From JAAYYY01 sp032260445 (GTDB lineage Bacteria; Chloroflexota; Anaerolineae; Promineifilales; Promineifilaceae), in the NCBI GenBank assembly GCA_032260445.1, contig JAVVFG010000282.1, positions 1-5,545 on the forward strand: a DNA stretch of 5,545 nt, written 5' to 3'. Below the pieces are notes generated by a model. It worked only from the letters and a program-made list of their open reading frames with translations. It had not been told where the DNA came from and searched no databases. Positions within the stretch are counted from its first letter, which is position 1; each line of letters starts with the position of its first letter. This document shows, piece by piece, positions 5,391-5,545 of the stretch. Position numbers and translations under genes: made by a program.

Positions 5391-5545
5391 AAAAAGTGGG
5401 CAAGGGAGGAAGGCCAGGGGCTGGTGGAGTATGCCCTGATCCTCGTCCTCATCGCAGTTGTGGTCATTGTCATCCTCACCATCCTCGGCAGCACCGTCGC
5501 CGTCGCCTACGCGCGCATCATCGGCGGCCTTAGCGGTCAGGTCAT
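5388..5545 (+). CDS. flp: Flp/Fap-type pilin prepilin, 3' end outside window
   Basis: 52 residues are visible, starting MKKWAREEGQGLVEYALILV. It has the type IVb Flp prepilin plan: a short charged leader (residues 1-9, ending EEG), then the cleavage motif G9 | Q-G-L-V-E-Y with Glu at +5 and Tyr at +6 of the mature pilin, then a hydrophobic helix (about 16-34, ILVLIAVVVIVILTILG). TadV-type prepilin peptidase would cut after Gly9, and the helix would pack into a Tad (tight adherence) pilus. GGAGG lies 6 nt upstream of ATG 5388, and a near-consensus promoter stands about 115 nt upstream. The frame is open upstream of the ATG, but that part overlaps the promoter and leader and does not look like protein. 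The frame is still open at the window edge; Flp proteins are commonly about 50-80 aa, so little is missing. tad/cpa assembly genes would be expected downstream. Confidence 0.92.
   Translation, partial: MKKWAREEGQGLVEYALILVLIAVVVIVILTILGSTVAVAYARIIGGLSGQV

Overview
The window is GC-rich, gene-dense bacterial chromosome. The organism is probably a member of the Chloroflexota (Anaerolineae/Caldilineae type). This is an inference from the style of the Flp pilin at the right edge, the TolB/PD40 propeller protein at the left edge and the overall composition. No ribosomal RNA or marker gene is present to confirm it. No mobile element, tRNA, CRISPR array or phage gene was seen.

Layout: (1) positions 1-1013, plus strand, hold the 3' part of a beta-propeller protein whose start lies outside the window. 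(2) 1041-1078 is a strong hairpin between convergent genes. (3) 1084-3798, minus strand, is a tight three-gene operon. Reading from its promoter near 3850 it encodes a thiamine-diphosphate enzyme closely resembling human ILVBL/HACL2, a 115-aa cysteine-free protein resembling half of a carboxymuconolactone decarboxylase (CMD)/AhpD fold, and a 190-aa AhpD-like protein with an altered CxxC motif. The last two genes overlap by ATGA, and all three have strong AGGAGG ribosome-binding sites. (4) 3799-3962 is a divergent control region with a promoter on each strand, an inverted repeat over the leftward -10 box and a 10-bp-spaced direct repeat at the rightward start. (5) 3963-4995, plus strand, is a two-gene unit: a ribbon-helix-helix DNA-binding domain fused to a sugar-nucleotidyltransferase-like domain, then a 67-aa small protein of unknown function. 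(6) 4996-5244 has no recognisable gene. (7) 5245-5545 carries a near-consensus promoter, a structured leader and the start of a Flp-type pilin gene that runs off the window, presumably opening a Tad pilus locus.

How the genes may work together: the leftward operon looks like an enzyme plus two CMD-fold accessory proteins, possibly handling 2-hydroxyacyl-CoA or reactive products. The divergent fusion protein has both a DNA-binding domain and a degenerate ligand or catalytic domain, so it could be a metabolite-responsive regulator of itself and perhaps of the leftward operon. The functional links are inference; the gene order, ribosome-binding sites, motifs and repeats are read directly from the sequence.
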